DNA of 64,000 nt, taken from the NCBI GenBank assembly GCA_021825925.1, contig JAKAFP010000005.1:62001-126000 (forward strand), written 5' to 3'. Positions within the stretch are counted from its first letter, which is position 1; each line of letters opens with the position of its first letter. Made by a program: the position numbers and the translations under genes. This stretch comes from Chloroflexota bacterium (GTDB taxonomy: Bacteria > Chloroflexota > Anaerolineae > Anaerolineales > Anaerolineaceae). The notes under the pieces were generated by a model. It did not search any database. It worked only from the letters and a program-made list of their open reading frames with translations, and had not been told where the DNA came from. Positions 33,548 to 43,300 of this stretch are shown one piece after another.

Positions 33548-34648
33548 ATGATCACTTCCCGTTTCTTGCGTAATGTGCTGATCAAAGGGCTGCTGCTCTT
33601 TGCCGCCATTAACCTGGTTTGGGCGGCCCTAGATCCCTCGCTGGGCAAGCTCTCTTCATATAATATTCTTTTCAAAGGCAGAGAACGTCTGCCTTTCGGT
33701 GAGGATTCTGCGCGTTCGTACAATCTCAGCCTGTATGACCTCGATGCCATGTTCGCTTCACTTCGATTGGATGGCAGCCATAAATCCCCCAATGAATTTC
33801 GAGTGTTTGTGATTGGTGATTCCTCCACCTGGGGCACCCTGCTCAAGCCCGAAGAAACTCTGGCCGGGATGTTGGACACCGCCAACCTGAAAACCGCAAG
33901 CGGCAAAGAGGTGCATGTTTACAACCTGGGTTACCCGACTCTCTCGCTGACCAAGGACTTGATGATCCTTGACTACGCCCTGCAGTACCAGCCCGACCTG
34001 ATTCTCTGGCCGGTGACGCTCGAAAGTTTTCCGTGTGAACGGCAGTTATTGTCACCCATCGTGGCCAACAACACCCAGCGTGTAGCCAAACTAATAAATC
34101 AATATAAACTTGACCTGACACCACAAGTGAAGAAAACCACCTTTTGGGATAAAACCCTCATCGGGCAACGCCGCGCCCTGGCCGATCTGCTGCGCCTTCA
34201 ATTTTATGGCGTCATGTGGTCCGCGACAGGGGTGGATCAAACTTACCCGACCGACTACGAGCGGGCCGCCCGCGATTTGGAAGCGGATGAGACTTTCCAC
34301 GATTGGACCCCCCCCTCAATCCCCGCGGATGGGCTGGCTTTTGATGTGATTCAGGCCGGCATAAAAGCCGCAGGGAATGTGCCGGTGGTGTTGATCAACG
34401 AACCCATGTTGATCAGTACAGGTGAGAACAGCGACATACGTTATAACTTCTACTATCCACGCTGGGTGTACGATCAATATCGCCAGGCCTTCAGCTCCCA
34501 ATGTGAAACCAATGCCTGGACCTGCCTCGATCTGTGGGATGCTGTACCAGAAGAACAATTTACCAACAGCGCCATTCACCTTGATCCGCAGGGCGAGGGA
34601 ATGTTGGTTGAAATGATCATTGCAGCAGGCATCATCAATTTAAAATAA
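33548..34648 (+). CDS. SGNH-hydrolase-like membrane-anchored protein (DltD/AlgX-like role)
   Basis: The protein has 366 residues. A signal anchor (about 8-28) places the rest outside the membrane. SGNH block I is VFVIGDSSTWGT near residue 82, and the last block is AIHLDPQGEGML near the end, giving the Ser, Asp and His of a catalytic triad. The ATG directly follows the MBOAT stop. In Dlt and alginate systems an SGNH-type partner of the MBOAT completes acyl transfer, so the same is inferred here. The substrate polymer is unknown. Confidence 0.82.
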   Translation: MITSRFLRNVLIKGLLLFAAINLVWAALDPSLGKLSSYNILFKGRERLPFGEDSARSYNLSLYDLDAMFASLRLDGSHKSPNEFRVFVIGDSSTWGTLLKPEETLAGMLDTANLKTASGKEVHVYNLGYPTLSLTKDLMILDYALQYQPDLILWPVTLESFPCERQLLSPIVANNTQRVAKLINQYKLDLTPQVKKTTFWDKTLIGQRRALADLLRLQFYGVMWSATGVDQTYPTDYERAARDLEADETFHDWTPPSIPADGLAFDVIQAGIKAAGNVPVVLINEPMLISTGENSDIRYNFYYPRWVYDQYRQAFSSQCETNAWTCLDLWDAVPEEQFTNSAIHLDPQGEGMLVEMIIAAGIINLK

Positions 34649-34734
34649 ACCTTTATCAATTAAAAAAACTGACAAGTTTATTCTTTATAAAAACCATAAG
34701 CATTTCTCGCAGAATGAGCGTTCCATGATGGCAT

Positions 34735-34763
34735 TTGACTTTTTCTTGAAAAATACCCATAAT
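34735..34763 (+). promoter_or_regulatory. Putative sigma-70 promoter of the amino-acid transporter
   Basis: TTGACT at 34735-34740, a 17-base spacer and CATAAT at 34758-34763 lie 56 bases before the binding-protein ATG. Confidence 0.65.
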
Positions 34764-34818
34764 AAGATTTCAGAAATTAATTAAATTTTAATTAATCAAC
34801 AATCAAAGGAGAAGAGAA

Positions 34819-35553
34819 GTGAAAAAGAGTACCTTGGTAGTTATAGCTCTATTGCTTGTGTTGGTTATTGGTCTTTCTGCGTGTTCAAAACCAGCAACAA
34901 TTAAGATCGCCACCGACGCGACCTTCGCACCTTTTGAATTTACCAATGATGCTGGGGACCTGGTCGGATTTGATGTTGACCTGATGAACGCCATCGCAGA
35001 AAAAGCCGGTATTAAATTTGAATGGGTCAATGTTCCCTTCGATTCAGTTTTGGCCGGACTTTCAGAATGCCAATATGATGCAGCCATCGCCGCCATCAGC
35101 ATCAGCGATGAACGCAAACAATCCATGTTGTTCTCTGCACCCTACCTGGATGCCGGTCTCGTGGTTGTAGTCAACAAGGAAACCACCGATATTGCTGGCA
35201 TTGACGATCTAAAAGGCAAAGTTGTGGCTGCACAACTTGGTACAACTGGAGAGATGACCGCCCAGGAGATCGAAGGCGTAACCTACAAGCCCTATGATTC
35301 TTATGAGTTGGCTTTCCTTGAATTGGCCAACAAGGGTGTGGATGCCGTGATCGCTGACAACCCCCTCGCGATGGGATATATTGCCGCCAACCCCGAGAAG
35401 ATCAAAGCGGTGGGCGATATTTTGAATAATGAGCAGTATGGTATTGCCATCTGCAAGAGCAACACTGAACTTCAAACAAAAATTGACGCAGCACTGAAAG
35501 AATTAATTGATTCAGGATATGTGACCGAGTTGGCAGGTAAATACATCAAGTAA
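34819..35553 (+). CDS. Polar amino-acid ABC transporter substrate-binding lipoprotein
   Basis: The protein has 244 residues. The type II signal peptide has lipobox LSAC (C22). The mature protein is an SBP family-3 protein: TIKIATDATFAPFEFTND, the VGFDVDLMNAIAEKAG block, YDAAIAAISISDERKQSMLFS and the AVIADNPLAMGYI segment. It binds an amino acid, most likely a polar or basic one, at the membrane surface. AAAGGAG precedes the start (a GTG-free ATG-type start at 34819 reads GTG in the sequence, so translation begins with GTG). A strong hairpin separates it from the permease gene. Confidence 0.92.
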   Translation: MKKSTLVVIALLLVLVIGLSACSKPATIKIATDATFAPFEFTNDAGDLVGFDVDLMNAIAEKAGIKFEWVNVPFDSVLAGLSECQYDAAIAAISISDERKQSMLFSAPYLDAGLVVVVNKETTDIAGIDDLKGKVVAAQLGTTGEMTAQEIEGVTYKPYDSYELAFLELANKGVDAVIADNPLAMGYIAANPEKIKAVGDILNNEQYGIAICKSNTELQTKIDAALKELIDSGYVTELAGKYIK

Positions 35554-35564
35554 TAAAAATGATT

Positions 35565-35599
35565 AAGGTCTGCGGGGGATTCCCCCGCAGACCTTTTAA
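35565..35599 (+). terminator. Strong hairpin between binding protein and permease genes
   Basis: AAGGTCTGCGGGGGA (35565-35579) and TCCCCCGCAGACCTT (35581-35595) pair perfectly and are followed by TTAA after a short T-run. In an operon this would act as a partial terminator that raises binding-protein expression. Confidence 0.8.
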
Positions 35600-35628
35600 T
35601 ATCCACTTTATTCATACAAGGATCGCAA

Positions 35629-36435
35629 ATGGACAAGGTTGAGGATAAAAGAAACAAAGTCTTTGGCGGTAAGTATTTCGACCGTTGGTGGATCATGGTT
35701 CTTGCCGTGGTTGGTCTTATTCTTCTTCTAATTTTTACGCAACCAGATCCCTACAAACGCATATTTCTCTTTGTCCGTGAAGGCATTTGGACGACCGTCT
35801 ACATCACCTGTGTTTCTTTCGTTCTGGTTTTGTTTTTTGGATTGTTCGTGGCCCTGGGAAGGTTATCCAAAGTCACGTTTATCAGGGGATTATCCACGGT
35901 CTACGTTGAAGTGATCCGCGGCATCCCCATGCTGGTTCAACTCATCTTTTGGTACTTCGCTTTTCCTTCGGTCATGCAGCAATTGGGACACGTGTTCAAC
36001 ATCCAATCCATGATTGACTATCGAGCAAACGCGGTCTCCATGGCGATCTTGGGTTTGACGGTAGGGTACAGCGCGTACATGAGTGAAGTCTACCGCGCCG
36101 GCATTCAGAGCATTTCCAAAGGTCAGATGGAAGCTGCCCGCAGTTTGGGAATGACCTATTTCCAGGCCATGCGCTACGTGATTTTACCGCAGGCGATCAG
36201 AGTGATCCTGCCTCCGGTTGGGAACGAATTCATCACCTTGCTCAAAGATTCCTCGTTGGTCTCCGTGGTTGCGGTAGCCGATATGACCCGGCGTGGACGT
36301 GAATTTATGGCGGCCAATTTTATTCCCATCCAAACCTGGGTCATGGTGGCTCTGCTTTATCTGGTGTTGACATTATTGGCCGCCAGGGCGGTCACCTGGT
36401 TGGAACGTAAATTGAAAATGGAGAAATCATCATGA
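35629..36435 (+). CDS. Amino-acid ABC transporter permease (HisM/GlnP type)
   Basis: The protein has 268 residues. After a cytosolic N-terminus of about 20 residues come membrane helices and the HisMQ signature [15 protein letters not shown]. The EAA loop reads [25 protein letters not shown], followed by [21 protein letters not shown] homodimer of this permease with the ATPase and binding protein imports amino acids. Its stop overlaps the ATPase start by four bases (ATGA). Confidence 0.93.
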   Translation: MDKVEDKRNKVFGGKYFDRWWIMVLAVVGLILLLIFTQPDPYKRIFLFVREGIWTTVYITCVSFVLVLFFGLFVALGRLSKVTFIRGLSTVYVEVIRGIPMLVQLIFWYFAFPSVMQQLGHVFNIQSMIDYRANAVSMAILGLTVGYSAYMSEVYRAGIQSISKGQMEAARSLGMTYFQAMRYVILPQAIRVILPPVGNEFITLLKDSSLVSVVAVADMTRRGREFMAANFIPIQTWVMVALLYLVLTLLAARAVTWLERKLKMEKSS

Positions 36436-37160
36436 CGCCGATCATCCACATTAAAGATGTGCATAAACATTTTGGCGCTGTGCATGCCCTTAAAGGTGTC
36501 AGTCTGGATATTAACCGCGGTGAGGTGGTGGTGATCATAGGCCCGTCTGGATCTGGAAAATCCACTTTGCTGCGCTGCATTAACCGTCTGGAAGAATTCA
36601 GCAGCGGACAGATCGTGGTGGATGAGATCCCGCTTGACAGCGCCGAGAATATCAACACGGTACGAACGGAAGTCGGCATGGTTTTCCAACAATTCAACCT
36701 GTTCCCGCATTTGTCAGTGGTGGACAACATCACGCTGGCTCAAAAGATCGTCAGAAAAAGAAGTATTCCAGAAGCTGAAAAAGTGGCGCGTGAGCTATTG
36801 GTCAAGGTGGGCATTCCCGAGAAAGCGGATTACTTTCCCGGTCAATTATCGGGTGGGCAGCAGCAGCGTGTAGCCATCGCCCGCGCGCTGGCCATGAACC
36901 CCAAGATCATGTTGTTTGATGAACCCACCTCCGCTCTGGACCCTGAAATGATCCAGGAGGTTCTGGATGTCATGATGAATTTGGCCAAAGAGGGCATGAC
37001 CATGGTGGTCGTCTCGCATGAGATCGGTTTTGCCAAGGCCGCCGCGGATCGGGTCATCCTGATGGATGGCGGACTGATCATTGAAGAAGCGCCGCCCGAA
37101 ACCCTGTTTTCGAATCCGAAAGAAGAGCGAACGAAGGCTTTTCTGAGCAAGGTCCTTTAG
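36432..37160 (+). CDS. Amino-acid ABC transporter ATP-binding protein (GlnQ type)
   Basis: The protein has 242 residues, the usual length. It has Walker A (GPSGSGKST), the signature [15 protein letters not shown], Walker B ([15 protein letters not shown]) and the switch His ([14 protein letters not shown]). It energises the upstream permease. The ATG overlaps the permease stop. A bidirectional terminator follows. Confidence 0.95.
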   Translation: MTPIIHIKDVHKHFGAVHALKGVSLDINRGEVVVIIGPSGSGKSTLLRCINRLEEFSSGQIVVDEIPLDSAENINTVRTEVGMVFQQFNLFPHLSVVDNITLAQKIVRKRSIPEAEKVARELLVKVGIPEKADYFPGQLSGGQQQRVAIARALAMNPKIMLFDEPTSALDPEMIQEVLDVMMNLAKEGMTMVVVSHEIGFAKAAADRVILMDGGLIIEEAPPETLFSNPKEERTKAFLSKVL

Positions 37161-37195
37161 GAACACCTCATTCGAAATAGTTTTTGAGTACTGAA

Positions 37196-37231
37196 CAAGA
37201 AGGCATATCGCAAAATATGCCTTCTTGATTT
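37196..37231. terminator. Bidirectional terminator
   Basis: CAAGAAGGCATAT (37196-37208) and ATATGCCTTCTTG (37215-37227) are perfect 13-base arms around a 6-base loop, followed by ATTTTC. It separates the GlnQ-type gene from the convergent DUF1003-like gene. Confidence 0.85.
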
Positions 37232-37233
37232 TC

Positions 37234-37683
37234 TTATTCTTTTATGGGTTTGGTTCTCTCTTCAAGCATCTCAAGAATTTTGGTCTGTTGAAGATTGATT
37301 CTGTGAACTTCAGATGTTAAGGTATGAATTGAAATAAGTGTCTCATGATCACTTTCAGCTCGGGCGTCACCTGCAGCCGCCTGGACATTTTGTCCGACAA
37401 TAATAATTGGTAATAAAACCAACTGCAAAAAAGTCTGTGCAATCCATCCGATGATGATAATTGGATCACCAGATTTTATTGCTGAAGGTAGTGATATAAG
37501 CGCCAGGATCCCAAAAGCATAGGCGCACCACATTGAACCAACAGATTTTGTGACTGCCACTGCGACCTTGGTGTTAAACAGTCCAATAACACTTTCGCCA
37601 TGGACAGCTGCGTGTGCATGTTCAGACAAGACCAATTTGTGTTTATGAGCTTTGGCTTTTAAAACTGCTGAATTATCTTCCAT
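37234..37683 (-). CDS. DUF1003-like small membrane protein
   Basis: The protein has 149 residues. Two hydrophobic helices (about 50-68 and 76-98) are separated by a short polar loop. The second helix and its tail (LVLLPIIIVGQNVQAAAGDARAESD) recall the DUF1003 signature in which a helix ends with a QNR-type motif before a charged tail. The C-terminus is a charged, probably coiled-coil helix. AAGGAG precedes the ATG. DUF1003 proteins have no defined function. The match is by pattern and is moderate. Confidence 0.55.
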   Translation of the reverse strand: MEDNSAVLKAKAHKHKLVLSEHAHAAVHGESVIGLFNTKVAVAVTKSVGSMWCAYAFGILALISLPSAIKSGDPIIIIGWIAQTFLQLVLLPIIIVGQNVQAAAGDARAESDHETLISIHTLTSEVHRINLQQTKILEMLEERTKPIKE

Positions 37684-38080
37684 GAATACTCCTTAATTGG
37701 TTTTTTCTATTATCCAGTATACACTCTGCATTGATTTATTAGATTATGGCAAAAATGAGTTAAGGTTAATTACCCAACAAACTTCATTAAAAAATGATCG
37801 GTAAGTTTACGGCCGCAATTTCACAGATAAAATGCCTTCTCATTATTGATTGCCATGAATTTGAAGGGAACAAATTGATTCCAGATTATGTATACTATTG
37901 CAATAAAACGAGTCTTTGTTTACCAACAGGTGTTTTCATCTTTAATTAATAAAGATTGAAAAATAGGCAAACAATGAATAAATAATGGTTACTTATAAAC
38001 AAGAGGAGGCAAACGGGGTAGTTGACTGAATTTGCAATTTGGACATGTAACTCATTCATTATCAATAAAGGAGATGCCCA
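37684..38080. other. AT-rich 397-bp spacer upstream of the symporter operon
   Basis: The spacer separates the divergent DUF1003-like and DUF485 genes and must hold both promoters. A TATACT at 37891-37896 is a possible -10 for the plus strand, without a well-placed -35. I see no riboswitch, RNA gene or strong repeat. Confidence 0.5.
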
Positions 38081-38374
38081 ATGCTTCATGAACCAGCCAC
38101 ACCCGCAGCAAAAGATCCTTCAGGACCGTACAAGATTAAATTGGGGGTACGAATGTTTATCATTTATATGCTTTTCTATGCATTATTTGTAGCTATAAAT
38201 TTGCTTTTTCCGAAATCAATGGGGATGATAGTATTTGCAGGCTTAAACCTGGTAACAGTCTATGGTTTTGCCCTCATTATTGTCGCGCTGATTGAAGCCT
38301 TAATTTATGATATGTTATGTCGAAAAAAAGAAGCATTCTATAAAAAGCAAGAAGAATCCACAGGAAAGGCATAA
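38081..38374 (+). CDS. DUF485 membrane protein, partner of the acetate-type symporter
   Basis: The protein has 97 residues with two membrane helices (about 26-47 and 54-78) and a charged tail, the DUF485/YjcH pattern. Such proteins are encoded directly before ActP-type sodium:solute symporters and are thought to assist them. It starts behind AAAGGAG, and the symporter ATG lies three bases after its stop. Confidence 0.82.
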   Translation: MLHEPATPAAKDPSGPYKIKLGVRMFIIYMLFYALFVAINLLFPKSMGMIVFAGLNLVTVYGFALIIVALIEALIYDMLCRKKEAFYKKQEESTGKA

Positions 38375-38377
38375 CCC

Positions 38378-40270
38378 ATGGCGATCACGATTTTTCTTGT
38401 TTTTGTATTTTTTGTCATTGGTCTTTCTCTGTTCTTAGGAAACAAGACTAAGAGTTCCAAAGCTTATTATGCTGCCGGTGGCAACATCCATTGGGGCGTG
38501 AACGGAATAGCTTTCGCCGGTGATTATTTATCTGCTGCATCATTCCTGGGTATCTGCGGCATGATCGCTACTCTGGGTTTTGACGGTTTCCTTTACTCCA
38601 TTGGTTATCTGGCGGGTTGGATCGTGGCCCTGTTTGTAGTAGCTGAACCCCTCAAACGACTTGGAAAATACACATTTACGGATGCTGTGGATGCCAATTA
38701 CAACTCCCGTGGGATTAAGTTAACCGCTGCCATCAGTACATTGGTTGTCTCGATTTGCTACCTCATCCCTCAAATGGTGGGGGCAGGTGTTTTGGTGCAG
38801 CCCTTGTTGGGTCTTCCGCACGCCTGGGGTGTGATTATGGTGGGAGCAATTGTCATCACCATTGTTGCCACCGCTGGCATGGCTTCGACCACGTATGTGC
38901 AATTCATAAAAGGGACTCTCTTAATTATATTTTCCACAATTCTTGTAGCTGCCGTGGTCATTCGTGGACTTTCTACCCAGCCAGACCAGGGTGGGGCAGT
39001 AGAGTATTATCACTATACTGACCTGTCAGCCCAGGTCAAGGGAGATCAGCTCATCCTTGATGATCCAAAATATACCGTTTTAGACCAACAAGAGATCAAA
39101 GGCTGCAACAAATTTGTAAAGTTGTCATCTGAAGGAATGGAAACGTGGTGGTACATTTCTGAAACTGAATCAGGTCTCGTTCTCCATGAAACCCAATCCA
39201 CTGTCATGAAAGCAGATGGAAAATGGATCAATGGTTCACTCGAATCGGAAACGAATAAACTACGACTGGTCGGAAACCTGGAAAGAATAGATGGTGAAGG
39301 AAATGTAGAAACCGGAAGGCTCAATGTATTCAGTTTTCTGGCCAAGTTAAGTGATAAAGATACGGTATTCAGAACCTGGAAAACGGCCAATTTTGTTGAT
39401 AGTGCAAATCAAAAAGTAACAGTCTATTATCCTAAACTTGTCACTGGTGATCAGTATATGCGCCCTGGGCTTAAGTTTAAAGTTGAGGGAACACCTCTTG
39501 AAAAATTGGATTTCCTTTCATTAATGCTTGCACTTTTCCTTGGAACAGCCGCATTACCACACATCCTTATACGTTACTATACGGTTCCAAACCCTGCCAG
39601 CGCTAGAAAGTCAACCATCATAGCCATTGCTGCCATTGGATTTTTCTATATCCTGACCTTGTTCATGGGTTTGGGGGCTGCAATTAATGGAAGCGTGAAT
39701 CCCGCAGACAGCAACATGTCGGCTCCGCTGTTGGCCAGATCGTTCAGCGAAATCTTGTTCGCGATAATTTCTGCGATCGCTTTTGCCACCGTCCTTGGCA
39801 CTGTCAGTGGATTGATCGTGGCAGCTTCTGGTGCTGTTGCGCATGACCTCTTTGATCGCTATTTGATGATTAAAATGACAGACCAACAAAAAGTGCGTGC
39901 TGGAAAGATCACAGCTTTTGTGATCGGCGGAATTGCAATATTGTTGGGCATCTTGTTTAAGGGCATCAATGTTTCCTTCCTGGTGGGGTTAGCCTTTGCT
40001 GTTGCGGCTTCTGCCAATTTACCGGCCATCATCATGCTCCTGTTTTGGAAGAAAACTACCGCCAAGGGTATTGCGGCTTCGATCACCGTTGGTATTTTGT
40101 CATCACTCATGTTGATTTCGATGTCGCCTGAGTTATATACGCTCTATGGGCGAAATCCATTAGATGCTCCAATTCCTCTCAATAATCCAGGGATCATCTC
40201 CATCCCGTTGAGTTTTGTCACCCTTGTCGTTGTTTCACTGCTTACACAAAAGAAAAAAGAACAAGAATAA
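38378..40270 (+). CDS. Sodium:solute symporter, acetate/carboxylate (ActP-like) type, with soluble insert
   Basis: The protein has 630 residues. The SSS fold is clear: SSKAYYAAGGNIHWGVNGIA, the GDYLSAASFLGICGMIA block, YNSRGIKLTAAI, and later LPHILIRYYTVPNPASARKS and GTVSGLIVAASGAVAHDLFD. ActP proteins take up acetate or similar monocarboxylates with sodium. An insert of about 160 residues (about 210-370) of beta-rich polar sequence interrupts the helices after the sixth or so, as in the VC2705-type subfamily. It is encoded with DUF485 and lies before the large sensor fusion. Confidence 0.87.
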   Translation: MAITIFLVFVFFVIGLSLFLGNKTKSSKAYYAAGGNIHWGVNGIAFAGDYLSAASFLGICGMIATLGFDGFLYSIGYLAGWIVALFVVAEPLKRLGKYTFTDAVDANYNSRGIKLTAAISTLVVSICYLIPQMVGAGVLVQPLLGLPHAWGVIMVGAIVITIVATAGMASTTYVQFIKGTLLIIFSTILVAAVVIRGLSTQPDQGGAVEYYHYTDLSAQVKGDQLILDDPKYTVLDQQEIKGCNKFVKLSSEGMETWWYISETESGLVLHETQSTVMKADGKWINGSLESETNKLRLVGNLERIDGEGNVETGRLNVFSFLAKLSDKDTVFRTWKTANFVDSANQKVTVYYPKLVTGDQYMRPGLKFKVEGTPLEKLDFLSLMLALFLGTAALPHILIRYYTVPNPASARKSTIIAIAAIGFFYILTLFMGLGAAINGSVNPADSNMSAPLLARSFSEILFAIISAIAFATVLGTVSGLIVAASGAVAHDLFDRYLMIKMTDQQKVRAGKITAFVIGGIAILLGILFKGINVSFLVGLAFAVAASANLPAIIMLLFWKKTTAKGIAASITVGILSSLMLISMSPELYTLYGRNPLDAPIPLNNPGIISIPLSFVTLVVVSLLTQKKKEQE

Positions 40271-40278
40271 AAAATACT

Positions 40279-40314
40279 GAGACTGGTTGTTCTTGAAAAA
40301 GAACAATCAGTCTC
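40279..40314 (+). terminator. Terminator after the symporter
   Basis: GAGACTGGTTGTTCTT pairs with AAGAACAATCAGTCTC with one G-U wobble, around a 4-base loop, followed by a short T-rich tail. It starts nine bases after the symporter stop. Confidence 0.78.
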
Positions 40315-40388
40315 TTTGTATTTAGGCTAAAAACATGATTGCTGGTCAAAATAATGTTCATCGCACAAAAGAGTTGTAAACTAAACTT

Positions 40389-43300
40389 ATGACACAAAAT
40401 ATATCAGTCAACTTGCATTGTCACTCAATGTTCAGTGATGGTGATTTGACACCTGAAGCATTGGCTGAGTTATTGGCATCCAATAATGTTCGTTATGCCT
40501 CGTTAACTGATCACGACACAATTGAAGGCCTGCAACGATTTCAAATTGCTTTAAAGAAGGTGGGAGTTGAATTTATTCCTGGTGTTGAGCTGACCACATT
40601 TCACGAAGGGCGTGAAATTCATCTCCTGGGATATGGTTTCAATGTGGACAACCCTGATCTGAACAGTGCGATGCTTTCGATAAGGCAATCCAAGGTGCTT
40701 GAGAATGTGAGCATTGCAGGTTCAATGCGAAAAAAAAGCACAAATCATATTGATTCTGACAAACTTCATCATCGGATCGATTTAAAGTTTGGGACACTTG
40801 ATACCCAGGAAGCGATCAGATTGATACATCAGGCGGGTGGATGCGTAATCCTGGCTCATCCGTATACGCTTGACAAGAATCCGGAAAATTTACTCTCTTT
40901 GATTAGAAACCTAAAAGGATTAGGTTTAGACGGTATTGAAGCCATCTATGCAGAGTATTCACAAGCAGATCAGAACATACTGCTTGCTTTTGCTGATGCT
41001 GAAGATCTATTGGTGAGCGCAGGGACAGACTTTCATAACAAGTTACAAATCATGGCAATTGATATGGAACGTGAGCGGTGGGTCAAACTGCGTACAAGGA
41101 TTTTTTCGACTCAAGGTTTTTTGGGGAATACTGGATCCAACTCAACGGATAAGTCTGTGCATCAAGCCGCTTCTTTGATCACGATCGGAAGGCATCATCA
41201 TTTTCAAAAGAGAGCTTACATCCTCCGTATTTTCTTGCCTACTTTCTTGGCAATTGCATTGTTCCTCACGGCGATTTGGGTTTTTGTCATTCCATCCTTT
41301 GAAAACACGTTGCTGGATCGCAAGCGGGAACTTATCCGTGAGTTAACCAATTCAGCCATTAGTATACTTGCCTCTTATCACAAAGAAGAGTTATCCGGAA
41401 AACTTACACGTGAAGAGGCGCAAGCCTTGGCCATTGATCGGGTGCAATCATTGCGATATGGGGCTGAAGATAAGGATTATTTTTGGATCCAGGATCTCAA
41501 GCCCACGATGATCATGCATCCCTACCGCACAGATTTAAATGGTCAAGACCTGCTGGATTTCAAAGATGCCCGCGGTGTGAGAATTTTTGTTGAATTTGCC
41601 AATTTGGTTCAACGAGAAGGTGAAGGGTATATAGATTACGTCTGGCAGTGGAAGGATGATCCAGATCGGTTGGAGCCGAAAGAATCATTTGTAAAACTTT
41701 TTGAACCCTGGGGTTGGATCATCGGTACAGGTATCTATATTGATGATGTAAACCAGGAGATTGCCAAAATTGAGAAAGACATTACCACAACATCTATTAT
41801 TGTCTCTGTCATAGTGATTCTATTATTACTGTATGTTCTTCAACAATCTTTAAAAATAGAAAAAGGCCGGCAAGAGGTGTTGGACGAATTAAAAGACTCA
41901 ACAGAGCGTTATCATACGGTGATCGAAACCATGACCGAGGGAACCTTGCTGGTGATTGATAACCGGTGCCGGTATGCAAATTCAACCTTCATTAACATGA
42001 TCGGGTATTCTGAAACTCAACTCCCGTTTTTGGATCTGGAAGATATTCTACCCAGGTCGCCAGAAAACCAGGGAATTTGGGAAAACGTCACTCAACTTGA
42101 TGTAGACAAGAGCACACTTGGCAAAGCTGTGGATGGATATTTAAAAAACAAAGAAGGGCAGTTCATAGATTGCATCTTGATGCTTAATCCCATCCAGTAT
42201 GCAAATCAAGAGGGTTTCATCCTGCTCGCCAGAGATATTGCCCACCAATCGAGTTCAACTGCGAATGATGGGTTATCAAAAGCAGTCAAGATCATTGATG
42301 TGGGGGTGTTCAGGGCAAGAGCAGTACGGAGAGGTGTCTTTTTGGAGATCAACCCTGCGGGTTACTCGCTACTGCCTGATGAAAGCAAAACGGATGGCGC
42401 GCAGCCGGCACTGGCGGATCTTTTTCATGATCCGTTGGAATTCGAGCATTTCATCAATGAACTACATCGAAAAGGCCATATTAAAGAGTATGCTTTGAAA
42501 CTTAGTCCCGGTAATAATGAGAGTTTGACGGTTGCGCTTTCAGCAACGCTTGAACTCGACGAAGCCGGCCAACCTTACATAATTACGGGGATGTTAAAGG
42601 ATGTAACGCAAACGCAGAAACTGCTCACAGAACGAGAAGCACAAATCAACAAGTTGCAGGCGTCCCTGTTATTTTTCCATGAACCCTTATCAAAACTTGA
42701 CAAAACGTTAGTCACCTGTGTAACGAGTACCACTATCCAACAGGTTTCTAAACGGATGAGTGACAAGAATATGTCGGCGGCATTAATCACCGCTGATAAT
42801 GGTGAAGCTTTGGGCATCATTACCGACCATGACCTGAGAGATCGGGTTACTTCCCAAAAAATGGATTCCAGTAAACCTGCTTATACGGTAATGACGTCGC
42901 CCATTGTCAGGATCAATGAGAACGCCATGATCTATGAAGCCATTATTATGATGGAAGAAAAAGGGGTACGCCATCTGGCGGTCGAAAATGATGGTGGCCA
43001 GATCGTAAACATTGTGGACTCAAAGATGCTCGCTCAATTTCCACGCTACGGGACTTATATTCTGACTCAAGAAATCGCCAAAACCACGACCATTGATGAA
43101 TTGGCTGGCACCAATCAGCGGAAAAATAAAGTGGTGAAAGCACTAGTAGAAAGCAGTCACAATGTAAGGCATGCAACCAGTATGCTTTCATCCATTTATG
43201 ATACTTCTACGGAACGCATCATCAATTTTGCACTGAAAGAACTTGGTCCGGCCCCCACATCATTTGCATTCATCGGCATGGGCAGTCAGGGCAGGAAGGA

